This document shows positions 18,455-27,203 of a stretch of DNA of 64,000 nt, in pieces. Under the pieces are notes generated by a model. That model was not told where the DNA came from, made no database searches, and saw nothing but the letters and a program-made list of their open reading frames with translations. This stretch comes from Gammaproteobacteria bacterium (GTDB taxonomy: Bacteria > Pseudomonadota > Gammaproteobacteria > Pseudomonadales > Pseudohongiellaceae): positions 30,893-94,892 of the forward strand of contig JAQWQD010000028.1 in assembly GCA_029244985.1 (NCBI GenBank), in the 5' to 3' direction. Within the stretch, counting starts at the first letter, position 1. Every line of letters begins with the position of its first letter. A program made the position numbers and the translations under genes.

Positions 18455-18673
18455 ATGAATATCGAAATTACTTATTGCATGGCCTGAAACTATCAACCTG
18501 ATGCTGACCGTGTGTCGGCTGAAATCAAAGAAGCGACCGGAGAAGATGCCTCTTTAGTTCCCAGCAGTGGTGGTATCTTCGACGTTAAAGTTGACGGTAA
18601 TCTTGTGTTTTCGAAACACAAAGTAGCCAGATTTCCGCAACCAGGGGAAATAAGCCAATTGTTAGCGGAGTGA
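18455..18673 (+). CDS. SelW-like (Rdx family) selenoprotein with in-frame TGA (Sec11)
   Basis: A conventional ORF search splits this gene because codon 11 is TGA (18485-18487). Reading TGA as selenocysteine gives 72 residues beginning MNIEITYCMA-U-NYQPDADRV. The C-x-x-U pair falls exactly where the Rdx/SelW family has its redox CxxC or CxxU after the first beta strand. The rest is clearly homologous: EIKEATGEDASLVPSSGGIF, DVKVDGNLVFSKH, then ARFPQPGEISQLL, ending at TGA 18671. Homology continues past the TGA with no other frame change, so a stop or pseudogene is unlikely. The family has a thioredoxin-like fold and probable thiol redox activity. It needs SelA, SelB, SelC and SelD, which are not in the window. 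It is convergent with the OFA transporter. Confidence 0.9.
18500..18526 (+). promoter_or_regulatory. Candidate bacterial SECIS stem-loop
   Basis: Within the SelW-like coding sequence GCTGAC (18503-18508) pairs with GTCGGC (18514-18519) around the loop CGTGT, with one G-T wobble. GAT/ATC can extend the stem past a TGAA bulge. The loop begins 21 bases after the TGA and has G as its second base, matching the published bacterial SECIS pattern (loop 16-37 bases downstream, G in its first two positions). Confidence 0.7.
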
Positions 18674-18709
18674 GTAAATTTACCACCGCTAATGTTGAGC
18701 TCTTCGTTC

Positions 18710-20398
18710 TCAGTTTTCGATCAGATGATGCTTTGGATCAACCGGGCGCATTAAGGCATTGCTTACCAACGCAATTGCTAACAATCCCGCCATAAGAAAC
18801 ATGGTTGAGTTGTAGAGGCTGCTAGTTGGGTCATTAGTTCCTATTGGCGCGATTTCCATGAGTCTTGAAATTGTGACTGTATTGGATGCTACCAAAGCTT
18901 CTAATTGGTCGATACCTGCTCCGAATTGTGTCTGAAATGCTGCAGGCTCTACAACGGCAACCAGATCATTGATGGCTTTATTTACTGAGTTTTGGCGCAA
19001 GGAGGTAATTGCTAGTGGACCGAGCACGCCCGCAGTACTCCATGCTGTTAACAAGCGTCCGTGAATTCCACCTACATACTTCGTACCGAAAATGTCAGCA
19101 AGGTATGCTGGGATGGTTGCGAAACCACCTCCATACATCGTAAAAATAATCATGGTAGCGCCGTAGAAATAAATGAGCCAAATCATGGATGGGCTTGCGC
19201 TAACTTGTTGCGCAGCAAAAGGCACCGAGAGATAAAGTACTATGCCGAGTAAGAAAAAGATCCAATAAGTATTGCGCCTGCCTATGTAGTCTGATGCGCT
19301 AGCCCAGATAAACCGGCCAACCATATTGAATGCGCTAATCATCACAACATAGGTTGCAGCAAAGGCTGTATCAACAATTTGTGGAAGGGAAGAACCAAAA
19401 ATTTCTGTAATCATAGTGCGTGCAACACCAAGCACGCCGATGCCAGCGGTCACATTGAAGCAAAGCACGATCCATAGTTGATAAAACTGCCGGGTCTTTA
19501 ATGCCTCATCAATATGAACATTATGCTTGGATACCAGTTTTCCGCGTTCTTCTTCATTAGGTTCTTTCCACCCGGATGGCTTCCATCCTTCCGCAGGGAT
19601 ACGGTAGGAAAACGCGGCTATCAACATCACCACAAGATAAATGAGACCTATAACCAAGAATGTTTCTGCTACACCTGTAGCGCCTGTATCAACTACATAG
19701 ACACCTTCGGGCCCTGGAATGGCCATGTCTCTGACTTCGCTCGCCCCAACAACAACAACTTCTCTCAGCGCTCCGCCCACTTCAGCAAATCGGCGCCCAG
19801 CTTCGGTCACTAGATTGACATCGGCAATTGTGCCTAAATAATCTGGTGCTTGATAAAACATACGCATGAAATATTCTTTCATTGGTGTGCCGATCATTGC
19901 GCCGCCACCAAATCCCATGATCGCCATGCCAGTAGCCATGCCTCTTCGGTCTGGAAACCAGCGAATGAGAGTGCTTACTGGGGAAACATATCCCATGCCT
20001 AACCCACATCCGCCTATCACGCCATAACCCAGGTACAGCAACCATAGTTGGTGAGTGAAAATACCGATTGCTCCCACCATATAGCCACCGCCCCAGCAGC
20101 AGGCAGCAACAACACCTACCTTTCGCGGGCCTGCTTCTTCCAACCACCTACCCGCGAAGGCCGCTGCTAAACCCAATGAAACGATAGCAACTGTGAAGAC
20201 CCATACCACGGCACTCAAACTCCAATCATCAGCCGCACTGGTAACAACCCCAAATACACGGGTTAGTGGGGGATTGTAGATACTCCAAGCATAAACTGAG
20301 CCTATACAAAGGTGTATCGCCACAGATGCAATAGGGACCCGCCATCGGTTGTAGTCAGAGGGCGCGATAATGCGTTCTTTAGATAGGAGTCCAGCCAT
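18710..20398 (-). CDS. MFS transporter, OFA (oxalate/formate antiporter) family
   Basis: 562 residues with twelve predicted membrane helices. The opening RVPIASVAIHLCIGSVYAWS and the central cytosolic part NVHIDEALKTRQFYQLWIVL are characteristic of the OFA family; GYVSPVSTLIRWFPDRRGMA and GRFIWASASDYIGRRNTYW are the MFS loops. An unusually large insert (about residues 180-230) lies after helix 6 and another near 470-520. The family includes oxalate:formate exchangers and other monocarboxylate carriers; the substrate is not readable. It is a stand-alone gene, convergent with the selenoprotein gene 36 bases away. Confidence 0.88.
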   Translation of the reverse strand: MAGLLSKERIIAPSDYNRWRVPIASVAIHLCIGSVYAWSIYNPPLTRVFGVVTSAADDWSLSAVVWVFTVAIVSLGLAAAFAGRWLEEAGPRKVGVVAACCWGGGYMVGAIGIFTHQLWLLYLGYGVIGGCGLGMGYVSPVSTLIRWFPDRRGMATGMAIMGFGGGAMIGTPMKEYFMRMFYQAPDYLGTIADVNLVTEAGRRFAEVGGALREVVVVGASEVRDMAIPGPEGVYVVDTGATGVAETFLVIGLIYLVVMLIAAFSYRIPAEGWKPSGWKEPNEEERGKLVSKHNVHIDEALKTRQFYQLWIVLCFNVTAGIGVLGVARTMITEIFGSSLPQIVDTAFAATYVVMISAFNMVGRFIWASASDYIGRRNTYWIFFLLGIVLYLSVPFAAQQVSASPSMIWLIYFYGATMIIFTMYGGGFATIPAYLADIFGTKYVGGIHGRLLTAWSTAGVLGPLAITSLRQNSVNKAINDLVAVVEPAAFQTQFGAGIDQLEALVASNTVTISRLMEIAPIGTNDPTSSLYNSTMFLMAGLLAIALVSNALMRPVDPKHHLIEN

Positions 20399-20508
20399 TT
20401 TTGAAGCCCATTCTGTCGATCTCAGTTAAGGAGACAGCCTTTGTTATTTTTCTAACCTATAAAACTAGCGTATTCATTTGATTCTGTAAAAGGTAAGCAA
20501 AGTTATTT

Positions 20509-22788
20509 TTAGCGTTGAAATAGATAGGAGAATTTCACAAAGAACTGATCGCCTTCGCGGCGCAGATCATTAGCTATAATTAATTCTCTTTCACCTTCAA
20601 TGTCTACAATATCAAAATTACTTTGGTTAGAGTTGTAGCCCACATAGAAAGCTGACCACGGATTAATGACATAGCGAAGTAGAATGTCAAAATTTAAATT
20701 TTCATCATCCTTTAGGCGCGTTGCCGGGCCCGCTTCGGTTTTGTCATATTGGGCTATAAACCGTAAAGAAAGCTCTTTCGTAAATTGATAGTTCCAATTT
20801 GATCGAACAATCTCATTAGAAAAAACTTTCGTCCCACCTTGAGTTTCAAGCTCAGTAAGAAAATAAGTGTTAGCTATGCTTAATTGGTCCATGGGTCTAA
20901 CAAGTATGTTTAGATCTATTCTGCTTGTGTCTGCAACAGCTGGCAGATACCCAACTTGCGGAACTAAGTTTAAGGTAGAGCCTTGCTGGTATCTTCCTCG
21001 TATCTGAACCGCTTCAAATGTATTATTGTTCAGGCCCACTTGCCAAGTATCATAATCGTAAGATCTGACTGAGTTTAATCCCGGAAAATCAATAGGTCTG
21101 AGTATTTCTTCAATATCGCTCCAATTGAAATTCAAGGTCGTCGTCTCAAAACGAAAATCAATTCTTGGCTGAAGTTGTGTATAAATTTTTTCTCCTTGCC
21201 TGTCCTCTAGATAGACTCCGAAAACACTTCCACCCCATCTAGTTAAGGCTGAGTTTTCGGGATAGAAATTCAAACCTGAACTCTGGTGAACACCCGAGGT
21301 GTTTGGCTTTGACCAGCGGTTCTGGAAACCTAACTCCGTTCTGAAATCTGAAGTTGTTTCTAAAAAGTGAGTGTGGTTTGTATACGTTCGGCCCTCACGG
21401 TTTATCATCATGTTGCGCTGGTAGCCGGTAGTTTCAGAACCTCCAGCGGAAGGCTCACTCTCGGTTCCAATCAGTTGCATTTGAGTTGACCAATTTTCGT
21501 TTAGTAAGAAGCGGCCATCAAAGCTGAGCACTCTGTTGTAGCCATCTCCCAGCTGACGCTCGGTGGCTAAGAAGCCTATTCGATCTTGATCACCAAGGTC
21601 TCTGAATCCGCGAATTATAGCAATGTTGGCTTTTTCGCCTCTAAGCGGGTCATCAGTATCTCTATTCATTCCTGGTGCGGCATCATTGATTAGAATGCTG
21701 CCAAAGCCATATTCACCAGACCTTCCGGTCAATCTTATTCCGCCCTCTGGATCGACAATTCTTCTGGTAAATACGAGAGTTGAATCAGTTGCAAAGAAGT
21801 CGGCATTCTCAATAAAGAACGGTCGACGTTCTGGGAATTGAACTTCATAACGTTCATTCACGGTGACCTGTGGTTCATCAGATTCAATTTGACTAAAGTC
21901 AGGGTTTAGCGTTAGGTCCAGTGCCCAGCTGTCATTGAAAACAAATTTAGCATCCAGTCCAACTTCTTGCTCTGAATATGTATCAAATTTGGGTCCACCA
22001 AAAGCCGAACGGTCGAGGGCATCAACTTCTCGAGCAAAGAAGAAAGGTATAACTTGATAATTATTTCCAGGGGAAACATCTTTAATGCCAGTAAGCGGAG
22101 CAGCCTGATTTAATCGGCCCTCGACATTCACAGAATATTCAGGCCAATGTGCCTCTTCCCCATATCTGGGGATGCGCCTATTAAACTGAATACGCCATGT
22201 TTGCTCATCGGATTCATCAAAACGAAGACTTCTAAGCGGTATCGCAAACGAGACCATATATCCCTGATTGGTTAACTCACCCTCGCTGAACCAAACTGCA
22301 TCAAAAGTTGAATCAAAGCCTCCTCTCCTGGAAGAGCTTTCCGTCCACCTTGAATCAGATTGGATACCCCGGGAGTTTGAATAGAAAGCAAATGCAGACC
22401 GTTGATCGTTAAAGGTATCCACCATAAATCCCACATGATCATCTTGAAAAATATTCTCCCGGGGAGACAGGTTGGATCTTATAAGTTCCGGATTGGAATC
22501 AAATGCCAGAAAAACGACGTGGAGATTATTTTGATCGTAGCCTGCATAAACTTCAGTTCGTTGTGTCGAGGCTTGACCAGGATATGGCTCGCGCTGGATG
22601 AAATTCTCAATTTTACTCATTGATCTAGCGAGAGGAGTGTTAGGTTGCATCCCTTCAAAATCTGCTAGTGTTGGTTCTCCTTCAACACGCGGTATCGTCA
22701 GGCTGGGTTCCGCGGCGTTATTAGGAATGGCTATGGATATTATTAAAACTGCGAATAGTGAATAAGACAAAAACTTCACTGAGTTCAT
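20509..22788 (-). CDS. DUF5916 outer-membrane protein with CBM9-like N-terminus, copy 1
   Basis: 759 residues: a signal peptide (to NNAAE), an N-terminal carbohydrate-binding-family-9-like beta domain (~40-220; VYAGYDQNNLHVVFLAFD, FDAVWFSEG) and a C-terminal DUF5916 beta barrel (~235-759). The segment SQIESDEPQVTVNERYEVQ followed by FPERRPFFIENADFF is the hallmark of DUF5916. The function is unknown; homologues are outer-membrane proteins often found near peptidases or TonB receptors. It is the downstream member of a tandem pair and has almost the same length and many identical runs as its neighbour. Confidence 0.85.
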   Translation of the reverse strand: MNSVKFLSYSLFAVLIISIAIPNNAAEPSLTIPRVEGEPTLADFEGMQPNTPLARSMSKIENFIQREPYPGQASTQRTEVYAGYDQNNLHVVFLAFDSNPELIRSNLSPRENIFQDDHVGFMVDTFNDQRSAFAFYSNSRGIQSDSRWTESSSRRGGFDSTFDAVWFSEGELTNQGYMVSFAIPLRSLRFDESDEQTWRIQFNRRIPRYGEEAHWPEYSVNVEGRLNQAAPLTGIKDVSPGNNYQVIPFFFAREVDALDRSAFGGPKFDTYSEQEVGLDAKFVFNDSWALDLTLNPDFSQIESDEPQVTVNERYEVQFPERRPFFIENADFFATDSTLVFTRRIVDPEGGIRLTGRSGEYGFGSILINDAAPGMNRDTDDPLRGEKANIAIIRGFRDLGDQDRIGFLATERQLGDGYNRVLSFDGRFLLNENWSTQMQLIGTESEPSAGGSETTGYQRNMMINREGRTYTNHTHFLETTSDFRTELGFQNRWSKPNTSGVHQSSGLNFYPENSALTRWGGSVFGVYLEDRQGEKIYTQLQPRIDFRFETTTLNFNWSDIEEILRPIDFPGLNSVRSYDYDTWQVGLNNNTFEAVQIRGRYQQGSTLNLVPQVGYLPAVADTSRIDLNILVRPMDQLSIANTYFLTELETQGGTKVFSNEIVRSNWNYQFTKELSLRFIAQYDKTEAGPATRLKDDENLNFDILLRYVINPWSAFYVGYNSNQSNFDIVDIEGERELIIANDLRREGDQFFVKFSYLFQR

Positions 22789-22801
22789 TCGGTTATCCTT
22801 T

Positions 22802-22838
22802 CTAAATCGTGATGCGAATACTACGGATTATTTAGGAC
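22802..22838 (-). repeat. Conserved leader shared by the two DUF5916 genes (copy 1)
   Basis: This ~36-base stretch, just upstream of the start, matches 25261-25296 with about five mismatches and one gap. Both contain CTAAATC, GCGAATA and GGATTATT. It was either copied with the gene or is kept for regulation or translation of both copies. Confidence 0.7.
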
Positions 22839-22967
22839 ACTTCAAGAAGCGGTTTAAATTAATCGTAGGTCTGGAACTGGGGATAGCTGTGATAGATTCA
22901 TTTGCCACCAGGCTTCTCTGCCAAAACATTATTTAATTGTGAGGCAGAGGTAACCAAAGCTTTTTTC

Positions 22968-25247
22968 CTAGCGCTGAAAAAGGTAAGAGAATTTGACAAA
23001 AAATTGATCCCCATCACGGCGCAGATCATTAGCTACTATTAACTCTCTTTCTCCTTCCATATCTACAATATCAAAATTACTTTGATTTGAATTGTAACCA
23101 ACATAAAAAGCTGACCAAGGATTAATTACATAGCGGAGGAGGACGTCGAAATTTAAATTTTCATCATCTTTTAGTCGTGTTGCTGGACCTGCTTCGGTTT
23201 TATCGTATTGCGCAATAAGCCGTAAAGAAAGTTCTTTTGTGAACTGATAATTCCAATTAGAGCGAACAATCTCATTAGAGAAGATTTTAGTACCACCTTG
23301 AGTTTCGAGCTCAGTTAGAAAATAAGTATTATCTATGCTCAGCTGCTCAATTGGCCTGATCAATACATTGAAATCTATCCGGGTAGTATCAGCGACAGAT
23401 GGGAGGTAGCCGATTTGTGGAACTAGGTTTAGTGTGGAGCCTTGTCTATAGTTAGCATCGAACTGCAATCTCTCAAGAGTGTTATTATCGAATCCAATTT
23501 GCCAAGAATCATAATCGTATGCGCGAGTCGTATTTAGGCCAGGAAATTCTCCTGCCTTAATAACTTCGGCATATTCAGTCCATCGCAAATCTAACCCGGC
23601 TGTATCAAACCTAAGGCTGAGGCCGGGCTCAAGTTCTGAATAAATCTTCGCACCTTGTATGTCTTCAAGATAAGCACCATTTGCCATCACACTCCAACGG
23701 TTTATCAAAGAATCCTGGGGATAGAAATTTATTGTTGATCTTTGGTGTGCGCCAGAGGTATTAGGTTTGAACCAGCGGTTCTGAAAACCTAATTCCGTTC
23801 TGAAATCTGAAGTCGTCTCTACAAAGTGCGTGTGATTAGTGTAGGTTCGCCCTTGACGATTGAGACTTATATTCCGCTGATATCCGGTAGTTTCAGAGCC
23901 TTCAGTCGACGGCTCACTCTCGGTTCCAACTAACTGCATTTGAGTTGACCAGTTTTCGTTCAATAAGAAGCGACTATCAAAGCTGAGAACTCTGTTATAG
24001 CCATCTCCCAATTGACGCTCAGTCGCCAGGAAACCGATACGATCTTGGTCGCCTATGTCTCTAAACCCTCTAATTATGGCGATATTAGCTTTTTCGCCTC
24101 TAAGTGGATCATCGGCACCCCTATTTAGACCTGGCGCAGCGTCATTTATAAGGATGCCGCCAAATCCGTATTCTCCCGATCGTCCCGTCAGTCGGATTCC
24201 GCCTTCCGGATCTACTATCCTTCTGGTAAATACGAGGGTTGAATCTGTTGAGAAAAAATCCGCATTCTCGATGAAGAAGGGCCGGCGCTCAGGAAATTGA
24301 ACTTCGAATCGTTCGTTGACAGTAACTTGCGGTTCATCTGATTCAATTTGACTGAAGTCAGGGTTAAGCGTGAGGTCTACCGCCCAGCTGTCGTTGAAAA
24401 CGAATTTCGCGTCGAGCCCAATCTCCTGTTCAGATGAGGTATCAAATTTGGGCCCGCCAGAAGCGTTTCTATTTAGAGAATCAAGTTCTCGTGCGAAGAA
24501 GAAGGGAATGATCTGGGAATTATTCCCGGGAGAGACGTCTCGAATTCCTGTTAGGGTTGCTGCTTGGTTTAAGCGACCGTCAATATTTATTGAGTATTCT
24601 GGCCAGTAGACGCTTTCCCCATATCTTGGGATATCCCTTCTAAATTGAACACGCCAAATTTGCTCTTCCGATTCGTCAAAGCGTAGACTTCTTAAAGGAA
24701 TCGTAATTGCTACTATATAGCCTTGTTCATTTATTGTGCCCTCGCTAAACCAAACTGCATCAAACGTGCGATCAAACCCAGAACGCCTTCCCGAGCCTTC
24801 TGTCCACCTAGCATCCAATTGAATTCCGTTAGGATTAGAGGCAAAGGCGAACGACGATCTTTGATCATTAAAGGTATCGAACATTACGGAAATCCTATCA
24901 TCCTCAAAGATGCTTTCCCGCGGAGCTAGATTAGATCTAATTAGTTCCGGGTTAGTATCAAAGGAAAGAAAAATTACGTGAATGTTCTCTTGGTTGTAGC
25001 CAATGTAGGCTTCGGTAGATTGAGTAGGCATCTCGCCGTCATATGGTTCCCGCTGGATAAAGTCTTCAACCTTAGCCATTGATCTCGCTAGTGGTGTGAT
25101 GGGTTGCATCCCTTCAAAATCGGAAAGTGCAGGTTCACCATCGATACGCGGTATCATTAACTCGCTTTCAGCGGCATAATTTAGCGTGGCGATTGACATT
25201 GTTAATACTGTGAAAAGTGAGTAAGACAAAAACTTCACTGAATTCAT
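22968..25247 (-). CDS. DUF5916 outer-membrane protein with CBM9-like N-terminus, copy 2
   Basis: 759 residues with the same plan as copy 1: signal peptide (to NYAAE), CBM9-like domain (~40-220) and DUF5916 barrel. Residues ~270-500 and ~615-759 are nearly identical to copy 1, while ~505-610 (after GFQNRW and up to the GSTLNLVPQ segment) differ strongly. That is the pattern of loop or strand diversification, or of gene conversion in the flanks. The copies lie 179 bases apart on one strand, and their leaders are also alike, so this was a tandem duplication that included the leader. Function unknown. Confidence 0.85.
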   Translation of the reverse strand: MNSVKFLSYSLFTVLTMSIATLNYAAESELMIPRIDGEPALSDFEGMQPITPLARSMAKVEDFIQREPYDGEMPTQSTEAYIGYNQENIHVIFLSFDTNPELIRSNLAPRESIFEDDRISVMFDTFNDQRSSFAFASNPNGIQLDARWTEGSGRRSGFDRTFDAVWFSEGTINEQGYIVAITIPLRSLRFDESEEQIWRVQFRRDIPRYGESVYWPEYSINIDGRLNQAATLTGIRDVSPGNNSQIIPFFFARELDSLNRNASGGPKFDTSSEQEIGLDAKFVFNDSWAVDLTLNPDFSQIESDEPQVTVNERFEVQFPERRPFFIENADFFSTDSTLVFTRRIVDPEGGIRLTGRSGEYGFGGILINDAAPGLNRGADDPLRGEKANIAIIRGFRDIGDQDRIGFLATERQLGDGYNRVLSFDSRFLLNENWSTQMQLVGTESEPSTEGSETTGYQRNISLNRQGRTYTNHTHFVETTSDFRTELGFQNRWFKPNTSGAHQRSTINFYPQDSLINRWSVMANGAYLEDIQGAKIYSELEPGLSLRFDTAGLDLRWTEYAEVIKAGEFPGLNTTRAYDYDSWQIGFDNNTLERLQFDANYRQGSTLNLVPQIGYLPSVADTTRIDFNVLIRPIEQLSIDNTYFLTELETQGGTKIFSNEIVRSNWNYQFTKELSLRLIAQYDKTEAGPATRLKDDENLNFDVLLRYVINPWSAFYVGYNSNQSNFDIVDMEGERELIVANDLRRDGDQFFVKFSYLFQR

Positions 25248-25260
25248 TCAATTCTCTCTC

Positions 25261-25296
25261 CTAAATCTCGAGGCGAATAATATGGATTATTAGGAG
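25261..25296 (-). repeat. Conserved leader shared by the two DUF5916 genes (copy 2)
   Basis: Counterpart of 22802-22838. On the coding strand it includes AATAATCC followed by an AT-rich TATTATTCGC segment that could serve as a -10 region, then the ribosome-binding site GGAGAG a few bases before the start. Confidence 0.65.
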
Positions 25297-25392
25297 TGGT
25301 GCAAGACTAGGTTTCAATTTATTGCAGAATCCCGGCTAACAGATATCAACGCATAAAACATGCGCCGTAACTTAGGATTTAGTAGTTATATA

Positions 25393-25923
25393 TTATTGGA
25401 TATCGCTTCTATCGATAAAGCCATCAGCATTTGGCATTTCTATGCCAGCTAAGTTGGCAGCATTAAGTTCCATGTCCTCAGTGATAATATTATTCATATA
25501 TAGGACGTAAGCTGTAACTTGATACACTTGCTCATTAGTGAGGGATTTAGGGGCAATTGCGGGCATTGCTCGTCGAATAAAATCAAATAAAGTACTAGCA
25601 TGAGGCCAATAGCTTCCTACCGTTCTTAACGGGGGCCCCTCCGATTGCATATCGCCGCCTACGATTATGGTATTACCTGAGGTTCCTTCACCATTGGCTC
25701 CATGGCAGACTGCGCAATTAACGTCGAACACCTCCTTTCCTTGTCTAGCTGTGCCGCTGCCAGAGGGAAATCCACTCCCATCTGGTCCTGCGATCAAATC
25801 AAACTGACTGAGATCTTCTTCGCTTACTGGAATACCTAACCTCACGCCTTCTTGGGAATTTACAACTGCTGTATAGGTGCTGATAGAAAAAAGAACCGCC
25901 GATAACAAGAATGTTTTATACAT
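25393..25923 (-). CDS. SoxD/SorB-like c-type cytochrome
   Basis: 176 residues with a signal peptide and one class I c-type haem site, Cys70-x-x-Cys73-His74 (CAVCH). A methionine in RRAMPAIAP is the probable axial ligand, and SLTNEQVYQVTAYVLYMNNI is the typical C-terminal helix. It overlaps the end of the SoxC-like gene by eight bases, so the two are co-translated. It should accept electrons from the molybdenum subunit and pass them to the periplasmic cytochrome pool. SoxD proper has two haem domains, so this shorter form is closer to a one-haem sulfite dehydrogenase cytochrome. Confidence 0.87.
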   Translation of the reverse strand: MYKTFLLSAVLFSISTYTAVVNSQEGVRLGIPVSEEDLSQFDLIAGPDGSGFPSGSGTARQGKEVFDVNCAVCHGANGEGTSGNTIIVGGDMQSEGPPLRTVGSYWPHASTLFDFIRRAMPAIAPKSLTNEQVYQVTAYVLYMNNIITEDMELNAANLAGIEMPNADGFIDRSDIQ

Positions 25924-27184
25924 AAACGTTTGTTACCTCACCTTGTGTGTTTACGCCCCAACTTTGTATACACGGCGTATGATAAAAACTTAGCGTGCCT
26001 TTTTGCGCAATTAAAGCCTCACGGGTTGGTTGCACGTTACCTTGGCTATCTGTCGCTCGGCTTTGCAATATTGCTCTGCCTCCATTCCATTCCCAAGGTA
26101 TAGTAAATCGAGTGAGAGCCCTATCAAGCTGGTGCCCCTGAATCGCCGCTTCAGCCCAGGTTTGACCTCCATCTGCGCTTACCTCTACCCTTCTGATGCT
26201 CCCGCTTCCACTCCATGCGATGCCGGTTACTTGATAAATGCCCCTTTGGTCCAAGGTCATTTCCCCCGATGGGGATGTGATAAGGGACTTTGTGCCCATG
26301 GGGAAGGTAAATTGGTAACTTGACCTATCTGGCAGAGTATCAGTGTATTTGCTTGTCTCATCCCGAAATTGAGCAGGTTCAGCCGTGAGCTTCAATTGAG
26401 TCAGCCACTTGACGCTGATATTGCCCTCCCAGCCAGGACAGAATAAGCGCATAGGGTAACCTTGCTCAGGCCTAACAGCTTCTCCATTTTGATATAAAGC
26501 TACCATAACGTCATCAAGCGCCTTGGAAATGGGCACAGACCTTCCCATGCTTGCGGCATCGGCACCGACCGCTGCCACCCATTTTGCTTCAGGAAGCACG
26601 CCAGCTTCATCTAAAAGAGTAGACAGAGGTATGCCAGTCCATTCGGCGCAGGATACTAATCCGTGCAAGCTTTGAGCAGACCCTCCTACCTCGCCTCGCA
26701 TCAATGCTCCACTATTACCTGAACATTCGAGGAAATGAATATGGCTTACCATTTGGTACTTTAAGAGATCTTCGTATCGGAACACGAGGGGTTGTCTTAC
26801 CAGGCCATTTATAACCAAATTATGTTGTGACGGGTCAATATTTGGGATGCCGGCGTGGTGTCTTTCGAAATGCAAGCTATTCGGGGTGATTGTTCCTTGT
26901 AAATGTTGTAAAGGTGAGCGTGAGGCGCCCCCGCCAGGATAGGTGGGGTTTGGTGCTCCCGAGAGTCTCTCAAGGTTTTCAGCGTATGAGGAGCGGGCGC
27001 CATAAGCGCTCGCTCCGGGGCCGGGTTGACGAGACCAAGAAGGGATTTGAAAGTTTATCCCGGAGTCTGCGCCAAGAGCTGCGCCAGACAAAGCCAGACC
27101 GGTGCCAGAAACCCCGAGACCAAGAAGGTGTCTCCGGCTAATCAGTCCATTAGCTGCAACTTTCTCAAAAACTTTGTCGGACAT
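25916..27184 (-). CDS. SoxC/SorA-like molybdenum sulfite dehydrogenase subunit
   Basis: 422 residues of the sulfite oxidase family. A Tat-like leader (SRRHLLGLGVSGTG, Arg17-Arg18) exports the folded protein. Cys154 in HFLECSGNSG is the molybdenum ligand. The C-terminal dimerisation domain (~295-410) has VEVSADGGQTWAEA and a late TPCIQSWGVN. The HLQGTITPNSLHFERHHAGI motif is typical of SoxC. The family oxidises sulfite, or the sulfane sulfur on SoxY. No SoxXA, SoxYZ or SoxB is present here, so sulfite oxidation to sulfate is the more likely role; this is inference. Confidence 0.9.
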   Translation of the reverse strand: MSDKVFEKVAANGLISRRHLLGLGVSGTGLALSGAALGADSGINFQIPSWSRQPGPGASAYGARSSYAENLERLSGAPNPTYPGGGASRSPLQHLQGTITPNSLHFERHHAGIPNIDPSQHNLVINGLVRQPLVFRYEDLLKYQMVSHIHFLECSGNSGALMRGEVGGSAQSLHGLVSCAEWTGIPLSTLLDEAGVLPEAKWVAAVGADAASMGRSVPISKALDDVMVALYQNGEAVRPEQGYPMRLFCPGWEGNISVKWLTQLKLTAEPAQFRDETSKYTDTLPDRSSYQFTFPMGTKSLITSPSGEMTLDQRGIYQVTGIAWSGSGSIRRVEVSADGGQTWAEAAIQGHQLDRALTRFTIPWEWNGGRAILQSRATDSQGNVQPTREALIAQKGTLSFYHTPCIQSWGVNTQGEVTNVYV

Positions 27185-27203
27185 AGTTGCTCCTTCCTAT
27201 TTC

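Noticed and set aside
18455..18673. SelW-like gene as a pseudogene interrupted by a nonsense mutation
   Set aside because: The TGA sits exactly at the redox cysteine position, the rest of the frame is intact and conserved, and a SECIS-like hairpin follows.
25393..27184. Complete thiosulfate-oxidising Sox system
   Set aside because: Only SoxC- and SoxD-like genes are present; SoxA, SoxB, SoxX, SoxY and SoxZ are absent from the window.
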